From Collinsella aerofaciens (GTDB lineage Bacteria; Actinomycetota; Coriobacteriia; Coriobacteriales; Coriobacteriaceae), in contig NZ_CAAKNY010000068.1 of the NCBI RefSeq assembly GCF_901212495.1, forward strand, positions 1 through 6,948: DNA of 6,948 nucleotides, written 5' to 3'. The notes below the pieces were generated by a model. It saw only the letters and a program-made list of their open reading frames with translations. It was not told the origin of the DNA and made no database searches. Position numbers and translations under genes: made by a program. This document shows, piece by piece, positions 1 to 5,322 of this stretch (the first letter of the stretch is position 1; every line of letters begins with the position of its first letter).

Positions 1-70
1 GCCGGCGTTAGCCGGTGCGCCCCTACTTTGGGAAACATAAAACTCGCTTTTAATCGGTTGCCTGCGTAGC

Positions 71-1213
71 TCAAAGCGGGAACAACCGCCATGACGATGC
101 ATGCGATACCGAGCAGCGGTGCGCGGCAGCTATAAGCGCTGCTCCTAGCAGGAATAGCGCTAATGAGGCGGCGATCCAGTTGCTGTCGGCGGTCTTGGGG
201 AGCGTGGCGGTGGCGGCGCCGGCAGCCTTGGCCTTGGATGGCGTGGACACCGTGGTCCTGTTTACTGTCGTTTTGGTTGTCGTGATCGTTTTGGGCGTCG
301 CAGTCGCGGGCTTCAGGGCGGGATCCGTCGCGGACCCGGCACCGGGCTGCCCACCGGCAGGACCGGCGCCACCAGCCGGCTCGCCCGCGCCACCCGGTAC
401 CTCGCCCCCACCGGTCTCCCCCGCCGGAGGTGTGGCGACATCGGGCTCAATCACTACATGCGGTGCCACTGCACCGGAGGCAGCCACCACGCCACTAGCA
501 CCAAAGACCCCACCAGCAGGCGTCACAAACCGTGCGGACACAAGCGACCCGACCGTGCACGCAACACCGCCGTCGGCACCGGCCGCATCAAGCCACGAGG
601 CGTCGACGGAAAGCCGGCAGCCGTCCACACCAGCGCTAAGGCCCGCGTCCTGCAGAAACACGCCATAAGCCCGCACGCCCGCTCCGGACCCGGCGCCCGC
701 GGCAACGACGCGCCCGCCGCCGCGCACGGCCATGTCGCCGGCAATCACGCCGGCGACCGCCTCGTTTGTAATATCGGCCCCGTCTGCCCGCGCATCGACG
801 GTGCAGCCGTCAACCACGAGCGCCTGCGACACGTGGATCCCGCACTGCGAGCCCGTCGCCGTCAGGGTCCCGGTGCCGCGAAGCGTCAGGTTGCCCCACA
901 CCTCCATGCCGCACAGCGTGATGTCCGCATCGGGCGCATGCGACTCCGTCACGGAGTTCTGCCCGGCAAGCGTCAGCACCAGGTCGCCCTCGGCGCCGAT
1001 GGCCTCGCCCGCGTAGCCATTAAGCTCCAGGTGGTCGGCGTCGGTCCAGACCCAGCCGGGGCCCGACACGCCCGGCTCGTAGTACGTCGCGCCCGCGATG
1101 ATGAGGCTCTCCGCGCCAGCGGCATAAGAAGGCCCGCCCAGCAAAACGCATAGGCAGGCCATGGCAACAATCGGAATGTAATGACGGCTGGTGTGGGACT
1201 TGGCAGCAAACAT
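71..1213 (-). CDS. Secreted, sortase-anchored beta-helix-like surface protein
   Basis: This encodes a 380-residue exported protein, probably fixed to the cell wall; its ligand is unknown. The chosen ATG at 1213 follows GGAGCAGGT, and the product begins with basic residues (K5, R10), a hydrophobic stretch (about 13-27) and a signal-peptidase-like SYAAGA site. An upstream in-frame ATG at 1336 would put 41 hydrophobic residues before this signal and lacks support. Residues 35 to about 255 contain short Gly/Val/Leu-rich repeats (LVLTLAGQNSV, LTLRGTGTLTATG, MAVRGGGRVVAAG) typical of a parallel beta-helix, like carbohydrate-binding-type surface proteins of gut bacteria. A Pro/Gly linker and a Thr/Lys-rich linker follow, then LPKTAD (338-343) and a membrane segment (about 347-366). 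Oddities are Ala in place of Gly in LPxTG and a 17-residue tail with few basic residues. A TATAAA box at 1277-1282, read on the minus strand, lies 64 bases upstream, but no good -35 is visible. Confidence 0.85.
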   Translation of the reverse strand: MFAAKSHTSRHYIPIVAMACLCVLLGGPSYAAGAESLIIAGATYYEPGVSGPGWVWTDADHLELNGYAGEAIGAEGDLVLTLAGQNSVTESHAPDADITLCGMEVWGNLTLRGTGTLTATGSQCGIHVSQALVVDGCTVDARADGADITNEAVAGVIAGDMAVRGGGRVVAAGAGSGAGVRAYGVFLQDAGLSAGVDGCRLSVDASWLDAAGADGGVACTVGSLVSARFVTPAGGVFGASGVVAASGAVAPHVVIEPDVATPPAGETGGGEVPGGAGEPAGGAGPAGGQPGAGSATDPALKPATATPKTITTTKTTVNRTTVSTPSKAKAAGAATATLPKTADSNWIAASLALFLLGAALIAAAHRCSVSHASSWRLFPL

Positions 1214-1383
1214 ACCTGCTCCGATCTTCGCAGGAGCCAATAGAATGTGCACCAGAAAATGCCCTGGTAGCAGCAATTTATAGTTTAGCGAGATCAATGC
1301 GGGAGCAAAGAGAAATCGTGTGGGCAATGTCCACAATTAGGTGTAAATCGTTTTGCCAGTCGGTGAAAGGAGGGATCAACGGA

Positions 1384-2145
1384 TTAGATATCCATCTTAT
1401 TAAAGTCGATGGAATATCCCATGGACTTGAGTTCTTTCAAGAGGCCGAACTCCCAACTGTCTGTTCCGGTATAAACGACGCCCTGTAGATCGGAGGGAAT
1501 CTCGATACCTTTGTCAACAAGAATTGCAACGTTTTCCCTGCCAAGCCGACCAATAAAGTATCCGGCTTCAAATACAACATTTTGTCTAGCCCTGGGCTTT
1601 TCCGACTGTTCTGCCTGGGCTCTTCCTTCGTCGTCCGCCGTAAAAAGGCATACCGCTCCTGCTGCATCGCCTTCAATTTCCAGCTTTTCGATGATTGTCT
1701 TGCCCTGATTTGACTGCTCGTTTAGGACAACCGCCGTCAGGCCCTGCCTTTCGATGATTCTCGCGACCCTTTCTCTAAGCTCTCCGTTGTGACCATGAAC
1801 GATAAATACCTTCGAATAATCTCCAACATTTGCAGTCGATCCGGTTTCCCCTTCGTCTGAAAACTCATCAAGGTATGTCTCCAGCACAGCTTTTGCACTG
1901 CGCAGGCCGTCCGCACAGGCTTCAACGAAAGCCGAGTCGGGCGTACCGGAGGTGAAGAAAGACAACGAGTAGCTGATTTTGTTAAAGCTTTTAAATTCGT
2001 AGCTGTCTTTTCCAAATCGCCTAATTAAAAGCCTGTCCGACCTTGTCTTCCATGCTTTAAAGTCAGGCGAACTAGAGCTGATGTATTTCTTTGAAAGTTC
2101 GTCTGCTGTTTCGCACAACTGCTGCAAAATTTCAAAATCAGACAT
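1384..2145 (-). CDS. TIR-like predicted nucleotide-binding protein (Cap12/Pycsar-TIR type)
   Basis: This 253-residue protein is a candidate antiphage effector. Residues about 112-235 match the TIR-like family found in CBASS Cap12 and Pycsar effectors: the first strand KVFIVHGHN (112-120), NQGKTIIEKLE (146-156), and ARQNVVFEAGYFIGRLG (186-202), followed by the IEIPSDLQGVVY segment. Glu153 within TIIEKLE is the likely counterpart of the catalytic glutamate used to cleave NAD+ in active relatives. The N-terminal 95 residues are helical, with AWKTRSDRLLIRRFGKDS (31-48), and resemble the leader domains of stand-alone members; they may sense or oligomerise. No cyclase gene is visible nearby, so placement in CBASS or Pycsar is not supported. 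The start at 2145 follows AGAAAGAAGG, a good ribosome site. A gene remnant ends 42 bases upstream, so the gene may be co-transcribed with it. NADase activity is inference from family. Confidence 0.85.
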   Translation of the reverse strand: MSDFEILQQLCETADELSKKYISSSSPDFKAWKTRSDRLLIRRFGKDSYEFKSFNKISYSLSFFTSGTPDSAFVEACADGLRSAKAVLETYLDEFSDEGETGSTANVGDYSKVFIVHGHNGELRERVARIIERQGLTAVVLNEQSNQGKTIIEKLEIEGDAAGAVCLFTADDEGRAQAEQSEKPRARQNVVFEAGYFIGRLGRENVAILVDKGIEIPSDLQGVVYTGTDSWEFGLLKELKSMGYSIDFNKMDI

Positions 2146-2187
2146 TAAGCCTTCTTTCTATAACCAATAACGGAGCTAAGAAGCATC

Positions 2188-2568
2188 TTATTCCAATGAG
2201 CGGCCAAATCTCTTTACTGTTTCTTCGGTGCCCCTATCGGAGATGGACTTGCCCAGTGCGAACTCAATAGCGTCCAGCAAAGCCATGACGCGAGCTTTGA
2301 AATAGGCATCAAAGTCATCATTAATGAACGCATCCCAGTCAATGAGATTCGATTCGATGACGGAGTTCACAGTGTTCGATGTCAGCTTTCTTAACGAATT
2401 TCGCTGAGTAGACGCTGGGGGCCGCGCCTCCAATTTCTGTGCCCGAATAGGAGTACGAGCACGTCGGTCAAGATGCATTCGGTGGTCAACATGGCGGGAT
2501 CTATCTGCGAGCGGAAAACAAGCGGCGCTGCTAATGGTAGCGCCGCTCGCATCATCAAAGAAGAATCG
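2188..2568 (-). pseudogene. C-terminal gene remnant upstream of the TIR-like gene
   Basis: The frame is open from 2568 and ends with TAA at 2188; the first ATG is at 2478, giving 96 residues. The last 60 residues look like real protein: acidic and aromatic helices including LIDWDAFINDDFDAYFKARV and LLDAIEFALGKSISDRGTEE. The first 30 residues are Arg-rich and look non-native, so the true N-terminal part was probably lost by recombination. A minus-strand terminator (2511-2547) sits inside the upstream part of the frame, which also argues against an intact gene. The ending recalls the tails of some DUF262/GmrSD-type restriction proteins, but I cannot assign it with confidence. It lies 42 bases before the TIR-like gene on the same strand, so the pair may have been an operon. 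A short intact gene starting at 2478 remains possible; no convincing ribosome site was seen for it. Confidence 0.45.
2511..2547 (-). terminator. Rho-independent terminator, minus strand
   Basis: The arms AGCGGCGCT (2521-2529) and AGCGCCGCT (2539-2547) are perfect complements; a further G-T and C-G pair makes an 11-base stem around the five-base loop TAATG. Read on the minus strand, the stem is followed by TGTTTTCC. It would stop transcripts arriving from the right, about 70 bases after the stop of the small gene tail at 2616. Confidence 0.7.
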
Positions 2569-2615
2569 TTATCGATTGTCTCTGGGACTTTTCGTTCAAA
2601 ACCAGAGCATGTCGA

Positions 2616-2729
2616 CTACTGCTTATCGAAGTACATCCACCCTACAGGCTGCATTAGATCGTAATAATCGACGGGCGTTTTGAAGCGAATCCTGCCCAAA
2701 TAACCACGCTTTTCAGCAACCAACTGCAT
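2616..2729 (-). pseudogene. Small gene tail, 37 codons, ending before a terminator
   Basis: From an ATG at 2729 this reads MQLVAEKRGYLGRIRFKTP followed by an aromatic, compact ending (VDYYDLMQPVGWMYFDKQ) and TAG. The composition looks like the C-terminus of a folded protein, not random sequence, and a good terminator follows 70 bases later on the same strand. No clear ribosome site precedes the ATG. A short piece in another frame just upstream (FLKTNLPQRQFKEFAV) might be the same gene after a frameshift, but only about 170 bases separate the ATG from the plus-strand gene at 2902. It is therefore more likely the end of a lost gene than a complete small protein. I do not recognise the family. 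Confidence 0.35.
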
Positions 2730-2772
2730 CTGTCTGCGTCACGGCAAACTCTTTGAATTGGCGTTGCGGCAA

Positions 2773-2807
2773 GTTTGTCTTAAGAAAATAAGGCTGTTAA
2801 GACAAAC
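2773..2807. repeat. Perfect 11-base inverted repeat, possible operator
   Basis: GTTTGTCTTAA (2773-2783) and TTAAGACAAAC (2797-2807) are exact inverted copies separated by 13 bases. The stem is AT-rich and lacks a clear T-tract on either side, so it fits a two-fold symmetric repressor site better than a terminator. It lies 95-129 bases before the plus-strand gene at 2902. A weak -35/-10 pair (TTGTCT at 2775, TAAGAC at 2798, 17-base spacing) overlaps it, which would suit repression, but the boxes match consensus poorly. Confidence 0.45.
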
Positions 2808-2814
2808 CCATTTT

Positions 2815-2831
2815 GACGTTTACGTAACGTC
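2815..2831. repeat. Short inverted repeat GACGTT-N5-AACGTC
   Basis: GACGTT (2815-2820) and AACGTC (2826-2831) are exact inverted copies around TACGT. The site lies eight bases after the 11-base repeat and upstream of the membrane protein gene. It could be a second regulator site in the same control region, though a 6-base repeat may also arise by chance. A TATTAT box at 2849-2854 follows, without a well-spaced -35. Confidence 0.3.
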
Positions 2832-2901
2832 GACCATCGATCAAGCCGTATTATTCGGAGTTAGAATTATCGCCCCACGACGCTGAGCCGGTGACCATCC
2901 A

Positions 2902-3474
2902 ATGATTTTTGGCATCGATATAGACATCGCCAATCTGATTGTCCAAGCATTCATCGGACTCGTTACCTTGGTGGCCTTGATTGTCGCATTCTGGCAAGGC
3001 AGCCAGAGCAAAAGGAACAGGGAGGACGACATCAAGCGGCATCAGCCATCCCGCATATCGGCATGGTACGAAGGGGATCGAAACCGAACTGATCAGCCCG
3101 AGGACAATCGGTTCGTCTGGCAATTCGTCGTGCTTCGAAACGAAAGCGAGTCCCCCGTCTACGACGTAATCGTCACCTGCGTCGGGATTAGCGGGGCCGG
3201 CCCCTCTTTCAAAGGTGAGGATAACCGCCCCGCTTATCCCAACCGCGTCTGCGTCGGCACGCTTCCTCCTGGAGCATGGTGCATATGGCTCCCGACGGAA
3301 GGGCACGGAATGGGAGTACGCACGGCACCCGAAACGGCTTTCACCGACGCAAGCGGAACTTCATGGGTTCGGCGGGGCAACGGAAGGCTCGAGGAGATCC
3401 CTATGGAGCCAACCTCGTTCTACAGGCTGCCCCTTCCCTTGACCTGGCACGGATGCAAGAAGCTGACCGAGTAA
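2902..3474 (+). CDS. One-pass membrane protein with soluble C-terminal domain
   Basis: This encodes 190 residues of unknown function. A single hydrophobic helix spans about residues 9-31 (ANLIVQAFIGLVTLVALIVAF), followed at once by the basic and charged QGSQSKRNREDD, so the remaining 150 residues are predicted to face the cytoplasm. That part alternates strands and turns (FVWQFVVLRNESESPVYDVIV, VCVGTLPPGAWCIWLP), which resembles an immunoglobulin-like beta sandwich; such membrane-plus-sandwich proteins are often encoded singly in accessory regions. The ATG at 2902 is the first start after an in-frame stop at 2884. The ribosome site is weak (GCCGGTGACC), so translation may be low. The gene stands alone on the plus strand, facing right, with two inverted repeats upstream. 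Its GC content is higher than that of the TIR, HEPN and hsdS genes, suggesting a separate origin. Confidence 0.7.
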   Translation: MIFGIDIDIANLIVQAFIGLVTLVALIVAFWQGSQSKRNREDDIKRHQPSRISAWYEGDRNRTDQPEDNRFVWQFVVLRNESESPVYDVIVTCVGISGAGPSFKGEDNRPAYPNRVCVGTLPPGAWCIWLPTEGHGMGVRTAPETAFTDASGTSWVRRGNGRLEEIPMEPTSFYRLPLPLTWHGCKKLTE

Positions 3475-3796
3475 CCCCTTGGCATCGTCGTTTCAGGCAT
3501 TGGGTTTTCCGGACTGGGACGCGAACTTCCCCAGATGTTCCGGATAACGGGAAAGTCAGAACTATTCGGGTTTGCGAGGCGGGATCGAGAGAGCGACTCC
3601 GCCCTATTATTTCGATGCGTCCATGAATTGAAGTGGGATCGGCATCATCACCTCGAAGCACTTACATACAGATCCATATGGCAAAGGCAGCAATTCGCCA
3701 CCTTGGTTGCAGCAGCGGAGGTTATTACTCAGGATACAAGCGGAAGTAGCCAAATAGGCGCTGGGCGCAACCGAGACGCAGCCAGAGAAGGGTGAC

Positions 3797-3847
3797 ATGA
3801 GAGTTGTTTCAGAGGATTGGGGTGATATGGATGAAGTTGACTGGTAA
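3797..3847 (+). CDS. Possible 16-residue acidic peptide
   Basis: The ATG at 3797 follows AGAAGGGTGAC, a fair ribosome site, and encodes MRVVSEDWGDMDEVDW before TAA. Six of sixteen residues are acidic. It could be a leader peptide or chance; support is limited to the ribosome site and the overlap with the next short ORF. Confidence 0.2.
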   Translation: MRVVSEDWGDMDEVDW

Positions 3848-3902
3848 GTGCATCTCCAGGTTCAACGGATGGCTGATCAAGGCCGTCTTTAGGTTCACGT
3901 AG
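3831..3902 (+). CDS. Possible 23-residue basic amphipathic peptide
   Basis: The ATG at 3831 lies inside the preceding 16-codon ORF in another frame and follows GGGGTGATATGG. The product, MKLTGKCISRFNGWLIKAV plus FRFT, is basic and amphipathic, like small membrane-active peptides, and stops at TAG. The acidic/basic overlap is suggestive but unproven. Confidence 0.2.
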   Translation: MKLTGKCISRFNGWLIKAVFRFT

Positions 3903-3939
3903 GGATCCGCTTTTGCTGACAAACAAACACGTGATTGAT

Positions 3940-4441
3940 TTATGGCTTCCAGACGCTTAGCGTGTCTGGAAGCTCATTTATTTTATTGTCAGCAACCACG
4001 AAGCCAGCGCTGAACCTCGCCCTAGTAATTGCAACATAGAGCTTGGAGCGTGTCTGCGGCTTCAGATCCGTCGAGGCATCTTGCAACCAAGAGGCCATAT
4101 CGGCAACTGGATAAATCAAAACATGGTCATATGTTCGGCCTTTTGCTTTGCCGAAGTTGCAGATCGATGAAGCGTTCGCGGTCTGAGTGGCGACGCTACG
4201 TCTCAAAATCACTGGATCCAAAAACTCGCAATACCTTTGCGCAAGTGACTCTGGAATGGCCCAAACTCCATTATGGGTTTCATTTGAGGCGGCGCGCAAA
4301 GATGCGGTTGGTGAAAACTCCGGATAAACCATGTTTGCGAATCGCCATTCTTGATTTGCTGCTTTTTCGTTATCTTGTCTATGCAATGCAACTGAAACGC
4401 ATCGGTGTCTCATCTGCAAATACTCGTAGGGCGATAAATGA
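3940..4441 (-). pseudogene. C-terminal remnant of a UvrD-like DNA helicase
   Basis: The frame ends with TAA at 3940 and keeps the last 165 or so residues of a superfamily 1 helicase. The diagnostic blocks are NFGKAKGRTYDHVLIYP, corresponding to motif V, and SKLYVAITRARFSAGFVV, corresponding to motif VI with its arginine finger. Before them, WRFANMVYPEFSP and ETHNGVWAIPE match the spacer seen in small UvrD/GajB-like helicases. The Walker A, Walker B and motif III regions are absent: immediately upstream lies the end of the HEPN gene. The open frame does extend into that gene to 4488, but those first residues are a shadow of its C-terminus. A deletion or recombination between a HEPN gene and a helicase gene explains the junction. 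It cannot be an active ATPase as it stands. The original could have belonged to a helicase-based defence system; this is inference. Confidence 0.75.
3945..3990 (+). terminator. Hairpin with T-rich flank at the end of the helicase remnant
   Basis: GCTTCCAGAC (3945-3954) and GTCTGGAAGC (3964-3973) form a perfect 10-base stem with a nine-base loop. On the plus strand it is followed by TCATTTATTTTATT, so it could stop transcripts from the left. It overlaps the last codons of the minus-strand helicase remnant, whose own downstream flank is less T-rich, so it may work mainly on the plus strand. Confidence 0.55.
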
Positions 4442-5293
4442 TTATTTAGCCGATCCTTCTTCGAATCCGAAAAGCAAACCGTCCTCATTTGGTAAACAGC
4501 CCCGTTCGACGCATTCCAAGATTAGCGCTTGCAATAATTTTGCAGAATCGGAAACACAAGACTCAGAAGGTTGTTTTCCCTCATGAACGGCTTCTGACCT
4601 TGCTCTATATAGTTTCTTTATTTCTTGCTGTTTTTGCTTGCCTCCTCCAAGAAACAAAGCTGCGAGAGTACTGACACGAAAAACAAGTTCGCTCCGGACT
4701 CCAAACAATGACTCAATCCCAGCCCATATAATCGCCATTTGAACTGAAGGTCGAAGCGATTGCTTGTAGCTCCACAAGGAATTCACCGCGGTCTCAAATC
4801 GCGTGTTTTTATCAAACAGTTCCCATGCGTCCCGATAATGCTGTCTTATCCACTGCTTCTCTGAATCGTTGATCACTTTCAATTTTCTTGGAATGAACAA
4901 CCTTGTAGAAAGAACAACATTGATTGCCGAGCATGGCGAAAAATCTTCTGTCCGCGAATCGCTCTGAACATGCCAATACAATTCGCAATTCAAAAGCGCG
5001 GACAATAGAACTATTGCAGATTGGGCATTCCAAACTCGAACTGCAAGCTCTTTGCCCTCTCCAACAACGCGCAACTGAGCTGTAGTTTTCCTAAGGACGG
5101 CAATCAAGACACCTAAATCGGTCTCATCTCCGCTGCCATATTTCATCACAGAATTTATCATGTCGTCCGGCGAGGCCTTGCACGTGGCCGGCAATAGAGA
5201 GAGGTGTTGCGTAAGCGGCAGCTCTTCGTCTATGGTTAATCCCATTAGGTATAGATATGAAGCAGCAGCCGATTCATTTACAACAATCATCAT
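4442..5293 (-). CDS. HEPN (Apea-like) domain protein, probable ribonuclease toxin
   Basis: This 283-residue protein carries a C-terminal HEPN domain of the Apea-like type: the helix VQMAIIWAGIESLFG (184-198), a second helix VFRVSTLAALFLGG (204-217), and KKLYRARSEAVHEG (226-239). Within the last block, Arg232-Ser-Glu-Ala-Val-His237 is the RxxxxH motif that forms the RNA-cutting site in active HEPN proteins. The N-terminal half (1-160) has no recognised domain and may sense a trigger. HEPN proteins commonly act as abortive-infection or toxin ribonucleases, and the RloC and PrrC anticodon nucleases linked to type I restriction use this fold. The double ATG at 5293/5290 follows AGGGGGG five bases upstream. 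The gene follows hsdS on the same strand, suggesting co-transcription, and a helicase remnant follows directly. It looks intact, ending at TAA. RNase activity is predicted, not shown. Confidence 0.75.
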   Translation of the reverse strand: MMIVVNESAAASYLYLMGLTIDEELPLTQHLSLLPATCKASPDDMINSVMKYGSGDETDLGVLIAVLRKTTAQLRVVGEGKELAVRVWNAQSAIVLLSALLNCELYWHVQSDSRTEDFSPCSAINVVLSTRLFIPRKLKVINDSEKQWIRQHYRDAWELFDKNTRFETAVNSLWSYKQSLRPSVQMAIIWAGIESLFGVRSELVFRVSTLAALFLGGGKQKQQEIKKLYRARSEAVHEGKQPSESCVSDSAKLLQALILECVERGCLPNEDGLLFGFEEGSAK

Positions 5294-5305
5294 CTTCGCC
5301 CCCCT
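5290..5305 (-). promoter_or_regulatory. Ribosome site and possible stop-start overlap of the HEPN gene
   Basis: On the minus strand AGGGGGG (5305-5299) lies five bases before ATG (5293-5291). The first non-TAG stop in the hsdS frame is TGA at 5292-5290, so ATG and TGA overlap as ATGA, the classic arrangement for translational coupling. It would operate only if the TAG codons upstream were read through; otherwise the ribosome site alone serves the HEPN gene. Confidence 0.5.
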
Positions 5306-5322
5306 GCCATAGCGCTCTATAC

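Larger units (their letters stand above)
2479..2901. other. Intergenic debris without an intact gene
   Basis: About 420 bases lie between the remnant at 2188-2568 and the plus-strand gene at 2902. The stretch holds a GC-rich hairpin terminator acting on the minus strand, a 37-codon minus-strand gene tail, an 11-base inverted repeat at 2773-2807 and a 6-base one at 2815-2831. Several short ORFs on both strands were read and none had recognisable protein character. It looks like a junction between independently acquired pieces. Confidence 0.5.
3475..3939. other. Region without a confident gene
   Basis: About 465 bases follow the membrane protein gene. An 86-codon plus-strand frame at 3535-3795 and overlapping minus-strand frames have irregular composition and no family resemblance. 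Only two tiny overlapping ORFs near 3797-3902 have ribosome-site-like sequence. A hairpin with a T-rich flank follows at 3945-3990. Confidence 0.5.

Noticed and set aside
1..70. Short CCGGC-TAAC-GCCGG hairpin at the window edge
   Set aside because: Five-base stem without a T-tract at the cut end of the window; too weak to call a terminator.
180..1153. Long plus-strand frames opposite the surface protein gene
   Set aside because: They are antisense shadows in GC-rich repetitive sequence; low-complexity Pro/Ala/Arg composition, no ribosome sites, while the minus strand has a signal peptide and sorting signal.
1214..1336. Upstream start at 1336 for the surface protein
   Set aside because: It would place 41 extra residues before a complete signal peptide; ATG 1213 has a GGAG ribosome site.
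1437..2015. Other-frame ORFs within the TIR-like gene
   Set aside because: They are shadows; only the 1384-2145 frame shows family motifs.
3535..3795. 86-codon plus-strand ORF after the membrane protein gene
   Set aside because: Irregular composition, no ribosome site and no resemblance to any family; several competing frames are equally open.
4442..4488. First residues of the helicase frame starting at ATG 4488
   Set aside because: This segment codes for the HEPN C-terminus in another frame; helicase homology begins only after the HEPN stop.
4029..4586. 185-codon plus-strand ORF across the helicase remnant
   Set aside because: It is antisense to clear UvrD motifs V and VI and to the HEPN C-terminus.
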